Below are positions 8,447-17,951 of a stretch of DNA of 32,926 nt, piece after piece. Position 1 is the stretch's first letter, and the number at the start of each line of letters is the position of its first letter. A program made the position numbers and the translations under genes. A model generated the notes under the pieces. That model did not search any database and was not told where the DNA came from. It worked only from the letters and a program-made list of their open reading frames with translations. This DNA comes from Winogradskyella sp. (lineage in GTDB: Bacteria > Bacteroidota > Bacteroidia > Flavobacteriales > Flavobacteriaceae): positions 1 to 32,926 of the forward strand of contig NZ_JABSST010000036.1 of NCBI RefSeq assembly GCF_013213975.1, given 5' to 3'.

Positions 8447-9316
8447 ATGAAAAAACACTTTCTCTTATTGTTTGTGATTGTTTTTTTTGGGTGTAAAGAT
8501 GCCAAAGAAGAAACACCATCATCATCCACTGCAAAATCAAAGCTAGTCGAAGTTTTCAGAGTTTCAAAAGATTCCTATCCTAATATTAGTGTACATCGTG
8601 GTGGGAAAGGATTAAAGGATTATCCTGAGAATGCACTAGAAACCATACAGTATGTAAGTGACAGTATTTCTGCTATTTTTGAAATTGATGTCGCGCAAAC
8701 TAAAGATGGGCAATTGGTGCTTATGCATGATAGCGCCATAGATAGAACTACTGACGGTAATGGTTTAGTAAAGAATTTATCTTATTCAGAATTGCAACGG
8801 TATCATCTTGTGGATGACTTTGGTAATGTAACAGATTTCCAAATTCCGCTGTTTTCTGATGTTTTAAAATGGTGTAAGTCTAATAATGTTGTATTAACAG
8901 TAGATATTAAGCGTGGAACACCACAAAAACACGTCATAGATGCCATAAAATCACAACAAGCAGAAGATATAAGTATTATTATAACATACGATGTAGAACA
9001 AGCAACATCAGCTTACGCTTTGGCACCTGAGTTATTATTATCTGTTTCTACCAGAAATCACACAGAAATTGATAGGCTCTTAGAAACTGATATACCTACA
9101 GAAAACATGCTGGCCTTTACCGGAACCCGATTATCTAATCCTTCTTTATATAAAAGACTGCATGAAGAAGATATTGTTTGTATTCTGGGAACTTTAGGAA
9201 ACTTAGATAAACAGGCAGAAGTTAGAGGTCATGATATGTACCAAAGATGGCATAAATTTGGTGCTGATATCATAGCAACAGACAGACCATTTGAAGCCCA
9301 TGAAGCTATTAATTAA
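8447..9316 (+). CDS. Glycerophosphodiester phosphodiesterase family lipoprotein
   Basis: A 289-residue lipoprotein: signal peptide with lipobox FFGC (lipidated C16). The GDPD TIM-barrel follows. It keeps the catalytic set: H50-R51 (VHRGG), E61 in YPENALE, E79 and D81 in FEIDVAQTKDGQ, and H94 in LVLMHD. The family hydrolyses glycerophosphodiesters to glycerol-3-phosphate and an alcohol, using a divalent metal. Location would be the periplasmic face of the inner or outer membrane. It starts just after the rplI terminator, so it needs its own promoter, and DUF6495 follows after 11 bp. Confidence 0.93.
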   Translation: MKKHFLLLFVIVFFGCKDAKEETPSSSTAKSKLVEVFRVSKDSYPNISVHRGGKGLKDYPENALETIQYVSDSISAIFEIDVAQTKDGQLVLMHDSAIDRTTDGNGLVKNLSYSELQRYHLVDDFGNVTDFQIPLFSDVLKWCKSNNVVLTVDIKRGTPQKHVIDAIKSQQAEDISIIITYDVEQATSAYALAPELLLSVSTRNHTEIDRLLETDIPTENMLAFTGTRLSNPSLYKRLHEEDIVCILGTLGNLDKQAEVRGHDMYQRWHKFGADIIATDRPFEAHEAIN

Positions 9317-9327
9317 GTATTGAAATA

Positions 9328-9801
9328 ATGAAGTACACAAGATTAACAAAAGAACAATTTGAAGAATTGCACCAAGAATTCATCAATTTTTTGGCAACTC
9401 AGTCTATAACAGCAGACGAGTGGGAGGGTATTAAAAAGAATAAACCAGAAGCGGCAGAACAAGAATTGGATGTATTCAGTGATTTGGTTTGGTATGGTGT
9501 ATTGAAGAAAGTTGATTATTTAGAACATATATCATCAAATCAAATACATCTATTTAAATGCAGAGATAAAGATATGCATCTTATTGCCTTAAAGCTAAAA
9601 GAGGACAAGGTTGATCTCACTACAAAAGAAGGTTTTCAATGGTTACGTGATAATTTATTGTCTGATGATATTGAATTTTTTAATGCTAAGAAGGACTATT
9701 CTGAAGATAAACACCAAGATATTTTTAAATTAATCCAGCAAGGAGCCAATATCACAAAAGGTGAATTATTTCAGTACTTTGAGTCGTTAATGCGTCAGTA
9801 A
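9328..9801 (+). CDS. DUF6495-type conserved hypothetical protein
   Basis: A 157-residue soluble, acidic protein beginning MKYTRLTKEQFEELHQEFI. From memory this start and the WEGIKKNKPEAAEQELDVFSDLVW stretch match a Bacteroidota-only family listed as DUF6495; that assignment is unverified. It has no signal peptide, membrane segment or recognisable catalytic motif and is predicted mostly helical. It lies 11 bp after the GDPD lipoprotein and is probably co-transcribed with it, though nothing links their functions. Confidence 0.75.
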   Translation: MKYTRLTKEQFEELHQEFINFLATQSITADEWEGIKKNKPEAAEQELDVFSDLVWYGVLKKVDYLEHISSNQIHLFKCRDKDMHLIALKLKEDKVDLTTKEGFQWLRDNLLSDDIEFFNAKKDYSEDKHQDIFKLIQQGANITKGELFQYFESLMRQ

Positions 9802-9969
9802 TTCAAGGTGTTTTATTAAAACCCTGGTATTTTTGACGATGTTCTTTAATGCGTATAACAGGGTCTCTTTTTTTCTAAACTTTTTTCGAAAGCTATCTGA
9901 TTAGTCATAGGACTTGTCTACCTCATCCGCGTACAAGTTTTTCAAAACTGTATTATTCCTAAGAGTAAA

Positions 9970-11211
9970 TTACTCATACCTTAAGGACTCGATAGGATCG
10001 AGACGTGCTGCTTTAGTTGCAGGATATAATCCTGAAATTACAGCTACTATAAAAGCAATACTAGTAGCCCAAATCATCGCGACCCATGGAGTAGAGAATG
10101 CTAAGTCAAAGTTGTAAGATACAACCCAACCAATCAAAATCCCGAGGGCAATTCCTAAAATTCCCCCAAATTGACCTATAAGCACTGTTTCGATAAAAAA
10201 CTGAAATGCTATTGTTCGACGCTTTGCACCTAATGCTTTACGAACTCCGATTTCTCGGGTACGTTCACTAACCGAAACTAACATAATATTCATTAGGGCA
10301 ATGGTAGAGCCAAAAATAGTAATGATGCTAATAATCCAAGCAGCCCAATATAAGGTTTCTGTATTCTCAGCAACACGATTAATAAGATCTTCACTGCGTT
10401 CAATCCCAAAATTATTGTCTTCTACTGGGCTAAGACCTCTAATATTTCTAAAGGTTATTATTCCTTCTTCCTGAGCACCTTCTAGCAAATCATTCTTTTC
10501 AACTTTTACACTGAGGGTGTAATTAATATTTGGACTGGTAAAAATTGATCTGGCCTTTTGAATTGGCACTATAACACGTAAATCTTGATTATTACCAAAG
10601 GTAGACCCTTTCTCCTTTAAAGTTCCTATCACTTTAAATTTAGAACCCCTAACACTAATGGTTTTATCAATAGGATTCACATCCTCAAACAAGGCCTTTA
10701 CTAAATCACTTCCAATAACACAGACTGAGTTACTGTTTTCGATATCAAAATAATTAAGTCCACGACCACTTTCTAACTCTAATCCAGAATTACCGATAAA
10801 ATGCTCATTGGCCCCCAAGACACGTACTTCGGGATCCGTTTTTTCATTTTCATATTTTACTTCAGCAATAAAAGTCCCGTAGAATGAAATGGCCACTTTA
10901 GTGAAAGGGTAGTCGTAATTGTCTACAAAATTTTTAACGTTTCTATAGCTAATAACGGGGTTGATTTTTTGACGTTCTCTACGACTTTGACGTTGCGATT
11001 TAAATTCGTAACGTTGAAAGTTAAACGTATTGGCTCCCATGGATGAAAAACTACCAGAGATTGTATTTTCAAGAGCAGACACACCGCTTAAAATGCCAAC
11101 AAGCGCCATAATACCAATAGCAATAATTAATACAGTTAAAATAGTACGTAGGGATTGGCCTTTAATTGAGCCAAAAGCAATTTTAAAATTCTCTCTAGCT
11201 AGTGAAAACAT
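9970..11211 (-). CDS. MacB/FtsX-type ABC transporter permease
   Basis: A 413-residue permease with the MacB architecture: one N-terminal membrane helix (about 22-46, IKGQSLRTILTVLIIAIGIM), a large periplasmic MacB_PCD domain (about 47-290), and three C-terminal helices with the coupling motif TREIGVRKALGAKRRTI and the end YPATKAARLDPIESLRYE. Such permeases work with an ATPase and often a periplasmic adaptor (MacA-like) to export compounds or move lipoproteins. No ATPase or adaptor is adjacent in the window, which is a little unusual. It is divergent from hisS. Confidence 0.93.
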   Translation of the reverse strand: MFSLARENFKIAFGSIKGQSLRTILTVLIIAIGIMALVGILSGVSALENTISGSFSSMGANTFNFQRYEFKSQRQSRRERQKINPVISYRNVKNFVDNYDYPFTKVAISFYGTFIAEVKYENEKTDPEVRVLGANEHFIGNSGLELESGRGLNYFDIENSNSVCVIGSDLVKALFEDVNPIDKTISVRGSKFKVIGTLKEKGSTFGNNQDLRVIVPIQKARSIFTSPNINYTLSVKVEKNDLLEGAQEEGIITFRNIRGLSPVEDNNFGIERSEDLINRVAENTETLYWAAWIISIITIFGSTIALMNIMLVSVSERTREIGVRKALGAKRRTIAFQFFIETVLIGQFGGILGIALGILIGWVVSYNFDLAFSTPWVAMIWATSIAFIVAVISGLYPATKAARLDPIESLRYE

Positions 11212-11298
11212 GGTTTTTTATACCGTTAGTTTATTAGTTTACATGGATAAGACGCTACAAACAGCATAAAGTTACTATAAAAATGAAATTACTTAGGT

Positions 11299-11325
11299 TT
11301 GCCTATAAAAATTATAATATTTTTG
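11299..11325 (+). promoter_or_regulatory. Putative promoter of hisS
   Basis: An exact TAnnTTTG match (TATTTTTG, 11318-11325) lies 18 bases before the hisS ATG. A TTG at 11299-11301 could be the -33 element, but the 16-base spacer is shorter than the usual 19-21, so only the -7 part is convincing. Confidence 0.5.
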
Positions 11326-11343
11326 TGAAAATTTAACTGGTAA

Positions 11344-12714
11344 ATGGCTCAAAAACCAAGTATTCCTAAAGGTACTCGAGATTTTAATTCAGAACAAGTT
11401 GCAAAACGTTCTTATGTTACAGAAACTATAAAAGAACAATTTCAACTCTTTGGTTTTCAGCCTATAGAGACACCAAGTTTTGAAAACTCTGATACCTTAA
11501 TGGGAAAGTACGGTGATGAAGGTGATCGCTTAATTTTTAAGATATTAAATAGTGGAGAATACCTTCGCAAAGTTGCTGATGAGGATTACAATTCACGTTC
11601 TGAGTCAAAGATAACCCCAAGAATATCTGAGAAAGCACTTCGCTATGATCTAACAGTACCTTTTGCGCGATATGTGGTTCAGCACCAAAATGACATTGAG
11701 TTTCCGTTTAAACGCTACCAAATACAGCCTGTTTGGCGTGCAGACCGACCACAAAAAGGACGTTTTAGAGAATTTTATCAATGTGATGCAGATGTTGTAG
11801 GCTCAAAGTCTCTTTTTCAGGAGGTAGAATTTATTCAATTGTATGATGCTGTTTTTACGGCTTTAAACCTTAAAGGCGTAACTATAAAAATTAACAACCG
11901 AAAGATATTATATGGGATTGCTGAGGTTATTGGCGCTCAAGATAAACTCATTGATTTTACTGTTTCTTTGGATAAACTTGATAAAATTGGAGAGGATAAG
12001 GTAAAAGCAGAAATGCTTGGAAAAGGCATTTCTGAAGATGGTATTAGAAAACTTCAGCCTCTATTTTCTCTGCATGGTGATTTTAGTAATCAGATTAAGA
12101 GCTTAAAATCGATATTAGCATCTTCAAGTGATGGATTAAAAGGTATAGAAGAGTTAGCGTTTATTGATAACGCTATTAAAGAACTTCAGTTAAGTACAGC
12201 GCAATTAAAATTAGATGTGACCCTTGCACGTGGTCTTAATTATTATACAGGTGCTATTTTTGAAGTTTCTGCACCAGAAGGTGTGGACATGGGTTCTATT
12301 GGTGGTGGTGGTCGCTATGACGACTTAACCAGCATTTTTGGAAAGCCTGACACAAGTGGGGTAGGTATTAGTTTTGGTTTGGACCGAATTTATCTTGTCC
12401 TAGAAGAATTGAACTTATTCCCTAAAACAATAACAGAGGCAACCAAGGTCATGTTCATTAATTTTGGGGAAAAAGAAGGATTGGCGTGTTTTAAAGCTAT
12501 TAAACAACTCAGAAGTCAGGGAATTAAAGCGGAGTTGTATCCGGATCCGGCCAAAATGAAGAAACAGATGGCACATGCTAATAAACGTAATATTCCATAT
12601 GTGGTTATTGTTGGAGAGCAGGAATTAGAAAATGGTTTATTTGTTTTAAAAAATATGGAGTCTGGGAGCCAAGATAAATGCGATTTTGAAACTTTAGTTG
12701 AAGCTTTAAAATGA
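11344..12714 (+). CDS. hisS: Histidine--tRNA ligase
   Basis: A 456-residue class II aminoacyl-tRNA synthetase that charges tRNA-His. It opens with IPKGTRDFNSEQ. Motif 1 is followed by LRYDLTVPFARYV, motif 2 (RADRPQKGRFREFYQCDAD), the histidine-binding LARGLNYYTGAIFEV, and motif 3 (GVGISFGLDRIY) with SIGGGGRYDDL before it. The C-terminal anticodon-binding domain covers about residues 370-456. All motifs are intact and the length is normal for Bacteroidota. It stands alone, divergent from the ABC permease, and ends in a hairpin that overlaps its stop codon. Confidence 0.98.
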   Translation: MAQKPSIPKGTRDFNSEQVAKRSYVTETIKEQFQLFGFQPIETPSFENSDTLMGKYGDEGDRLIFKILNSGEYLRKVADEDYNSRSESKITPRISEKALRYDLTVPFARYVVQHQNDIEFPFKRYQIQPVWRADRPQKGRFREFYQCDADVVGSKSLFQEVEFIQLYDAVFTALNLKGVTIKINNRKILYGIAEVIGAQDKLIDFTVSLDKLDKIGEDKVKAEMLGKGISEDGIRKLQPLFSLHGDFSNQIKSLKSILASSSDGLKGIEELAFIDNAIKELQLSTAQLKLDVTLARGLNYYTGAIFEVSAPEGVDMGSIGGGGRYDDLTSIFGKPDTSGVGISFGLDRIYLVLEELNLFPKTITEATKVMFINFGEKEGLACFKAIKQLRSQGIKAELYPDPAKMKKQMAHANKRNIPYVVIVGEQELENGLFVLKNMESGSQDKCDFETLVEALK

Positions 12715-12751
12715 GAAAAGTCTAACCGAAGAGATGGTCGAGACTTTTCTC
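12713..12751. terminator. Probable hairpin terminator overlapping the hisS stop codon
   Basis: A perfect 11-bp inverted repeat, GAGAAAAGTCT at 12713-12723 and AGACTTTTCTC at 12741-12751, with a 17-base loop that has a further short ACC/GGT pairing. It overlaps the TGA stop (12712-12714). No long T run follows on either strand, so termination is plausible but not certain. It could also serve the minus-strand small ORF. Confidence 0.5.
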
Positions 12752-12779
12752 CTTACTAACTAATCGAAAAAAACTATCT

Positions 12780-12980
12780 TTAATTAAATCTAATTTTTTG
12801 TGAGTGCTGAGCATTCGCTGATTCTGCTCTTACCATATAGATAGCTGCGCTGAATGCCATTTTCTTGTATTTGTTAAAAGATCCAAGCCATAATTTTGGT
12901 ATATCAAATGCGTTATTTAAAGATGAAATAGGCACGAAACGAGTATAAGCACTGCTAGAATTGCCAGTAGCGTTTTGCAT
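12780..12980 (-). CDS. Small hypothetical protein (66 aa)
   Basis: A 66-residue basic protein, MQNATGNSSSAYTRFVPI at the N-terminus and QHSQKIRFN at the C-terminus, with no signal peptide, transmembrane helix or known motif. The composition is protein-like (Trp, Tyr, Phe and Lys spread through the chain) and it fills an otherwise empty 330-bp gap between hisS and the surface-protein block. Upstream, a weak -7-like TATAATTG and a poorly placed AAAGGA can be seen. I do not recognise the family. It could be a chance ORF. Confidence 0.45.
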   Translation of the reverse strand: MQNATGNSSSAYTRFVPISSLNNAFDIPKLWLGSFNKYKKMAFSAAIYMVRAESANAQHSQKIRFN

Positions 12981-13075
12981 ATATTACACATTAAAGTCCT
13001 TTGAAAATAGCGAGGTTGCAATTATAAAAGTGAGTGTTATTAAGACATGCTTTTATGAGGTTAAGATTAAGGTTT

Positions 13076-16000
13076 TTATTTAAAATTTAAGTTTATTATT
13101 AGTTTTTTTGTCAATATTGAACCGCTTAAAGTATTTAACTTTACGATATAGGCTCCAGTACTAAGTTGATTCACTTTATATTCAGAGTAACCTCTCTCCG
13201 AAATATCATTTATTTTATTAACAGATTGTCCTAGTAAATTATAAAATTCAATTGATTCTAATTCAATCTGATTAGGGTTTAATAAAATTAGTTTTTGTTT
13301 ATGATTAGAGTATAATATGTCAATAGATTTTTCGTTTTTATCATCAATACTTAGTGATTCGCTGAAGTCAAATGTAATTTCAAATCGATTCAGGTATTCG
13401 CCAGCTAACAAGAAAATATCATAATCACTATCTCTTAAATTATGGTATGAATTTAATTCAATATCATGGACGTAGATATTGATGTTATCTTCAATATTTT
13501 CTAATTGATCTATAGTTATAGAATTAATTCCATCTTCATTTACTTTAATTCCTATTGGATAAGCATCATTTAATTCATTATCATTACTTGCTTGAATTAT
13601 GTACTTTTCATTATTTAGTACCCAAAACATATCATCGGTTTGATTATCGTTGAGCCTACCATCATAGCCCCAATCTACATTAGGGGTGGCATTTTCATCT
13701 ATAGTCAATAGAATTTGACGATGAAGTTGCATATTGTAACCCGCATTAAATCCTAGTCTAAACTTCATTCTATTGTCATTAGATGCCGTATTTAGTGTAC
13801 TATTTGGATTTACATATGTTCTTAAAAAAACTGAATTAGAATTACCTTCCTTTTGAAAAGCACGTTGATCATTTTGAAAGTTTATGGTACCTGTACTAGT
13901 CCCAGTAACAAAAAAGCCTTGACTAATAGGTACGTATGGTCCTGGAGTTTTAGTGCCAACTCCAACTTGTGCTACATCAGGGTCTGGTGCTGGTGCAGGC
14001 ACACCTCCTGACAGATTGTACAATGAGTATCCACCTTGATATTCTTGAAGAATGTGAGAGCCTCCTCCCCAATGTTCCCAAAAATATAGTGTTCCTGATA
14101 AATTAGGATTATCATTTATAAATTCATTGGCGTCTAATGCAGAGGCATAAGGATTACCTACCAAATATTCATTTCCTGAAGTAATAGTTAAAGTTATGTC
14201 ACCATTATTTGGTTTACCATTGAATACATAATTTTGCTCTGATACAATGGATCCAGTTCCTGGTCCTTTCATTGTGAACCCTTCTCCTGCGTGTATGGTT
14301 CCGCTTGCTCTTATGTGTTGCCAAGCTGAATAGTCATCATTAGTTAAATCTGCAAATTTCCATATCCAGTAATCTGAAATTTGAATAGGACTCGATGCTG
14401 CACCGTTGTAACCTGATCCTAAAAAGTTAACAGGTATGTCTCCATCTTGCATAATGTCTTGAACAGAATAGCTATAGTCGTTTAAACCTGTATTTGTTTC
14501 ACCAACTGGTGAAGACCAATAATTATATGTAAAGGTATCTGCAGTACCTTGTTGGTCTCTTTCTAATTTCCCGTTTAAACCTACAATGAGATCACTGTTT
14601 TCAGTCTGAATTAATTGTGATTCGCCTTCTAGATCTAATTTTCCATTAAGACTTAAGTAATGAGAAATGGTAATGCCGTTTCCAGACTTGTCACTGTTGT
14701 TACCGGTCAATATGAGTTCATTCGAGTCAATATATAAAGCTAATAATTCTCTGTTATTGTTTTTGTTAAAAGGTAAAGTTGAATTATCTAATGTTACATC
14801 ATGTGATATTTTAACTATGTTCCAGTCTACTGTAATATTTGAATCTACAATCGATGTACTTCCTGGTATTGACTGCATATTACCGTTAACCCAAGTAGCG
14901 CTGGTATTCCAATCTCCATTTTGGTTGGACGCGTAAGGCAGTGGGGCAGTTTGTTTATCTACGGTATCTAAATTACGAAGCACGCCATCAATACCATTAC
15001 CAGAAGCATCTACAGTGTTAGTGTAAGTAAATGTTGACATCGGATAGTATCCTTCCAAGTTAACCCAAGGAATAGCATTGATGTCATTTTTTGTGATGGA
15101 TGAAGGAAGCTCATTACCTAAAACTTGACCAGCATTATTTTGGATTTCTTGATTCATGATAAATCGTAATTGATCATTTGTTAATGCGGCACTCCAAACT
15201 CTAACTTCGTCTATATTTCCTTTAAAATGCTGGATAGTGGATCCGTTTCCAGCTGCAGCTATCAAGAATGGATTATGACTACTAACGGGTTCAGTTTTAT
15301 TTTCTGAATTATCAAGAACACCATCAATATAAATATATGCTGTTGTTCCATCATAAACTACTGCTATATGATGCCATTGGTCGTCTGGTATTGAGGTAAC
15401 TGTTGATAAATTTTGATCTGTTCCATTTTTCCAACGCATTTGAATTTTATTACTGTCCAAAATGCATAAGTCATATCCTTCTGAAAAGGACGTAGGTCTT
15501 TTTGATAGTATTGACTTCGTTCCAGAATCAGTGGCATCTCTTTTAACCCATGTAGAAATGGTAAATCCCCCTGGATTCAAATCTAAATTATCTTCCATAT
15601 CAGCATAGTCAGTTGATCCATCAAAGTATACAGATCGTTCTACATTAACCTCTGGCGCATATCCAAATGTGATATAAGTCGTACCATTAAAGTCATAATC
15701 TGTTTGTAAATTTCCATTACCATCACTTTTTAATAATCGATAATCTGAATTAGTATCAAATACCTCGGTTCCGGAAATAAACATGTAATAGGATCCTGGT
15801 GGAGAAATATTCCTTATGGCTTGTTCTTCTATTCTAATTTTCACAGTTGGAATATCTCCACCGTTTTCAACGACCTTCCAAATGCGTTGCATACTGATAA
15901 AACTTACTTGGGTGTTTAAATTAATAACTCCAGAGCTCATATCAACACTTATTGGTGTCGCTGAAAGGTCCAGGTCGACACCATTATTACCCCACATAAG

Positions 16001-17752
16001 AAATTCTTTATCATCAAATACTGCACTATTCGAATTCTTATTCTCGCTATTAGTGTCATAAATATCTGAGATACCAATAGTAACTACACCTTGTGTTCTA
16101 CCAGTTATATCTGACGCGTTATTAGAACTTCTAGATTGTTTCTGATTTAGTTCTGAAACATCATCGCGACCGATTCCAGCGATATCATAATTATATCCTG
16201 AATTTGCAGATTGATCCCAAATAACAGTACCATCGCTGTCAACATAGTCTTGAGACATTCCATTACTACCGAGAGTAACACCATATTTTATAGCTAAGTA
16301 GGATTGAATTCTATTTCTTGCTTGGGTTAAATCATTATCGTTATTGGTTGACGAGTAAGTTATTATTTCAGCTATTCTTCCATCAAAGCTTCCATTCCAG
16401 TACTGACTTCTTCCCAACCAAAATTTTGTATTATCATTATTGGCCCAAGAGCCTGAATTTGCAGTAGTGGTTCCGAATTGATTATTGTTTATATAAAGAT
16501 TGGCACCTGTATTGGAATTATTATGGCGTGTATTAATAATATGAATTTGGTTAAAATTAACATTAGCGTCCTTGGTAGCTCTTCCATAACTGGCGGAAGT
16601 TCCAATACAATATGCAAATCGTTCATTTGAAAATCTTGCAGAATAATTACCATATCCGAAACCTGTAACATCTGGGTTTTGTGAGTTGTTAGAGGTTTGA
16701 TCAATACTAGTGAAGGTATCTAATGGCGTCATTGAAGTAGTTATGCTGGGATCTGGAATTAAAACAACAAAAATGTCATCACTGTTAAAACCTCCAGTAC
16801 CTGTGAGTTCATGACGACTACCATTACTTATTATATAAGTCATATCTGAACTTGCTGTAGTATTATCATTTTCAAATTCAATCACTGGATTAAAGTTAAA
16901 ATTTGATGTACTGTTATTGCGATAAACGGGTTCTTGACCAGAAACCATGGTCTCGGCATTATTTCCTTTCCCATTATCAACCCATTTGCTTACTGGATTT
17001 CCGTCGGTTGTTTCATTAATACCATTAATCATATCAGCCTTAAGCCATAGGTCTAAGGAACTTGTTACTCCACCTGGTGCCTGAGATGGGTTACAGTAAG
17101 TTACTCCTGTAATTGTAATATCGTCAATAAAAACTTGATCATCGTTATTATTGGCATTGCAGCGAATTCTGAATTTAGATTTTGTTGATGAAGGGAATGT
17201 GTAATCCGTACTTTTTATCGTAACTATTTTACCATAAAAAATGACTGATGAAGTTGTTTCAAAATCTGCGGATTGGTCATCGATATTACCACCTTCAAAA
17301 ACCTTTACAGTGGTCCAAGTGGAGCCGTTATCATGGCTGTATTCTATCATAAATTCTTCAGTGTTTTCAACACTCTTCGGTGCAAAGAAAAATTTAAAAT
17401 CAACTTTGTCGTAAGATGACAAATTAAAAGCAGGCGAATCGAAGGATGAAGCAGAACCTAAAGCATCATCATCTCTAATTCTTAAACTATAATTACCACC
17501 GTAAGACCAAGTCGTGTTATTTTCTCGTGAGGCATCAGAACCTCCTGATGTCCAACCATCAAGACCCGATTCAAAGTCTGCACTATGAATAATTGTACTA
17601 CCGCAAGAATATACAACGGCAAGTCTTTCGAAATCGTTTGCAGAATTTGAAATAGTAGAATTGTTACTCCGCGAAAAAACGAAGTTTACACTCAGAAGAT
17701 AGCCTAATACTATTAGCCACCCTTTTTTTGGTATGAGGGTAGTCTTTTTCAT
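13076..17752 (-). CDS. Giant secreted multidomain protein with LamG and T9SS-like tail (1558 aa)
   Basis: Signal peptide (about 1-28, ending VNFVFS), then a MAM-like jelly-roll (50-218, IDDITITGVTYC at its end), a concanavalin-like module opened by GGVTSSLDLWLKAD (227-490), a DUF8202-like segment (about 480-700, with WDQSANSGYNYDIAGIGRDD), a LamG domain (705-870, ERSVYFDG to NIDEVRVW), a long beta-rich region, and a T9SS-like C-terminal domain (about 1470-1558, ending YIVKLNTLSGSILTKKL). Such proteins are exported by the type IX system and attached to the cell surface or released, and the lectin-like folds suggest glycan or surface adhesion. No catalytic motif was found. From residue 227 on it is a paralogue of the next gene. 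The tail lacks the usual VYPNP start. Confidence 0.88.
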   Translation of the reverse strand: MKKTTLIPKKGWLIVLGYLLSVNFVFSRSNNSTISNSANDFERLAVVYSCGSTIIHSADFESGLDGWTSGGSDASRENNTTWSYGGNYSLRIRDDDALGSASSFDSPAFNLSSYDKVDFKFFFAPKSVENTEEFMIEYSHDNGSTWTTVKVFEGGNIDDQSADFETTSSVIFYGKIVTIKSTDYTFPSSTKSKFRIRCNANNNDDQVFIDDITITGVTYCNPSQAPGGVTSSLDLWLKADMINGINETTDGNPVSKWVDNGKGNNAETMVSGQEPVYRNNSTSNFNFNPVIEFENDNTTASSDMTYIISNGSRHELTGTGGFNSDDIFVVLIPDPSITTSMTPLDTFTSIDQTSNNSQNPDVTGFGYGNYSARFSNERFAYCIGTSASYGRATKDANVNFNQIHIINTRHNNSNTGANLYINNNQFGTTTANSGSWANNDNTKFWLGRSQYWNGSFDGRIAEIITYSSTNNDNDLTQARNRIQSYLAIKYGVTLGSNGMSQDYVDSDGTVIWDQSANSGYNYDIAGIGRDDVSELNQKQSRSSNNASDITGRTQGVVTIGISDIYDTNSENKNSNSAVFDDKEFLMWGNNGVDLDLSATPISVDMSSGVINLNTQVSFISMQRIWKVVENGGDIPTVKIRIEEQAIRNISPPGSYYMFISGTEVFDTNSDYRLLKSDGNGNLQTDYDFNGTTYITFGYAPEVNVERSVYFDGSTDYADMEDNLDLNPGGFTISTWVKRDATDSGTKSILSKRPTSFSEGYDLCILDSNKIQMRWKNGTDQNLSTVTSIPDDQWHHIAVVYDGTTAYIYIDGVLDNSENKTEPVSSHNPFLIAAAGNGSTIQHFKGNIDEVRVWSAALTNDQLRFIMNQEIQNNAGQVLGNELPSSITKNDINAIPWVNLEGYYPMSTFTYTNTVDASGNGIDGVLRNLDTVDKQTAPLPYASNQNGDWNTSATWVNGNMQSIPGSTSIVDSNITVDWNIVKISHDVTLDNSTLPFNKNNNRELLALYIDSNELILTGNNSDKSGNGITISHYLSLNGKLDLEGESQLIQTENSDLIVGLNGKLERDQQGTADTFTYNYWSSPVGETNTGLNDYSYSVQDIMQDGDIPVNFLGSGYNGAASSPIQISDYWIWKFADLTNDDYSAWQHIRASGTIHAGEGFTMKGPGTGSIVSEQNYVFNGKPNNGDITLTITSGNEYLVGNPYASALDANEFINDNPNLSGTLYFWEHWGGGSHILQEYQGGYSLYNLSGGVPAPAPDPDVAQVGVGTKTPGPYVPISQGFFVTGTSTGTINFQNDQRAFQKEGNSNSVFLRTYVNPNSTLNTASNDNRMKFRLGFNAGYNMQLHRQILLTIDENATPNVDWGYDGRLNDNQTDDMFWVLNNEKYIIQASNDNELNDAYPIGIKVNEDGINSITIDQLENIEDNINIYVHDIELNSYHNLRDSDYDIFLLAGEYLNRFEITFDFSESLSIDDKNEKSIDILYSNHKQKLILLNPNQIELESIEFYNLLGQSVNKINDISERGYSEYKVNQLSTGAYIVKLNTLSGSILTKKLIINLNFK

Positions 17753-17835
17753 AAGCGGTTAAATTTAGATTTGGGGCTAAATCGATGCTAATAGTTGGGA
17801 CTATCGAGTGCTAACTTATAAATAACACCTATAAG

Positions 17836-17861
17836 ACGCAAAAAAAATCGATGAAATACAT
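17836..17861 (-). promoter_or_regulatory. Shared upstream motif, copy 1 (1558-aa gene)
   Basis: Read on the minus strand: ATGTATTTCATCGA then eight T and GCGT, located 84 bp before the start codon. It matches the copies at 24362-24389 and 27152-27177 (24 of 26 bases identical with the latter). It is probably a promoter or activator site common to the three T9SS-tailed genes. The T run ending in TGC resembles a degenerate -7 element. Function inferred. Confidence 0.65.
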
Positions 17862-17887
17862 CTATCCTGTGAATTTAATTGTATCTG

Positions 17888-17921
17888 CCAAAAGAAAAGC
17901 CCTGAAATACTTAGGGCTTTT
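17888..17921 (-). terminator. Terminator of the 2115-aa gene
   Basis: A perfect 9-bp inverted repeat (AAAAGCCCT at 17895-17903, AGGGCTTTT at 17913-17921) with a 9-base loop. On the minus strand it is followed by TTTTCTTTT, making a good intrinsic terminator 30 bp after the gene ending at 17952. It would separate the two giant genes into distinct transcripts. Confidence 0.85.
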
Positions 17922-17951
17922 CGAGGTTAAGATTTAAGACTTGGGGCAACA

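Noticed and set aside
9821..9865. Inverted repeat ACCCTG/CAGGGT followed by a T run, as a terminator after the DUF6495 gene
   Set aside because: The loop is over 30 bases and the stem only 6 bp plus a few broken pairs; too weak to call.
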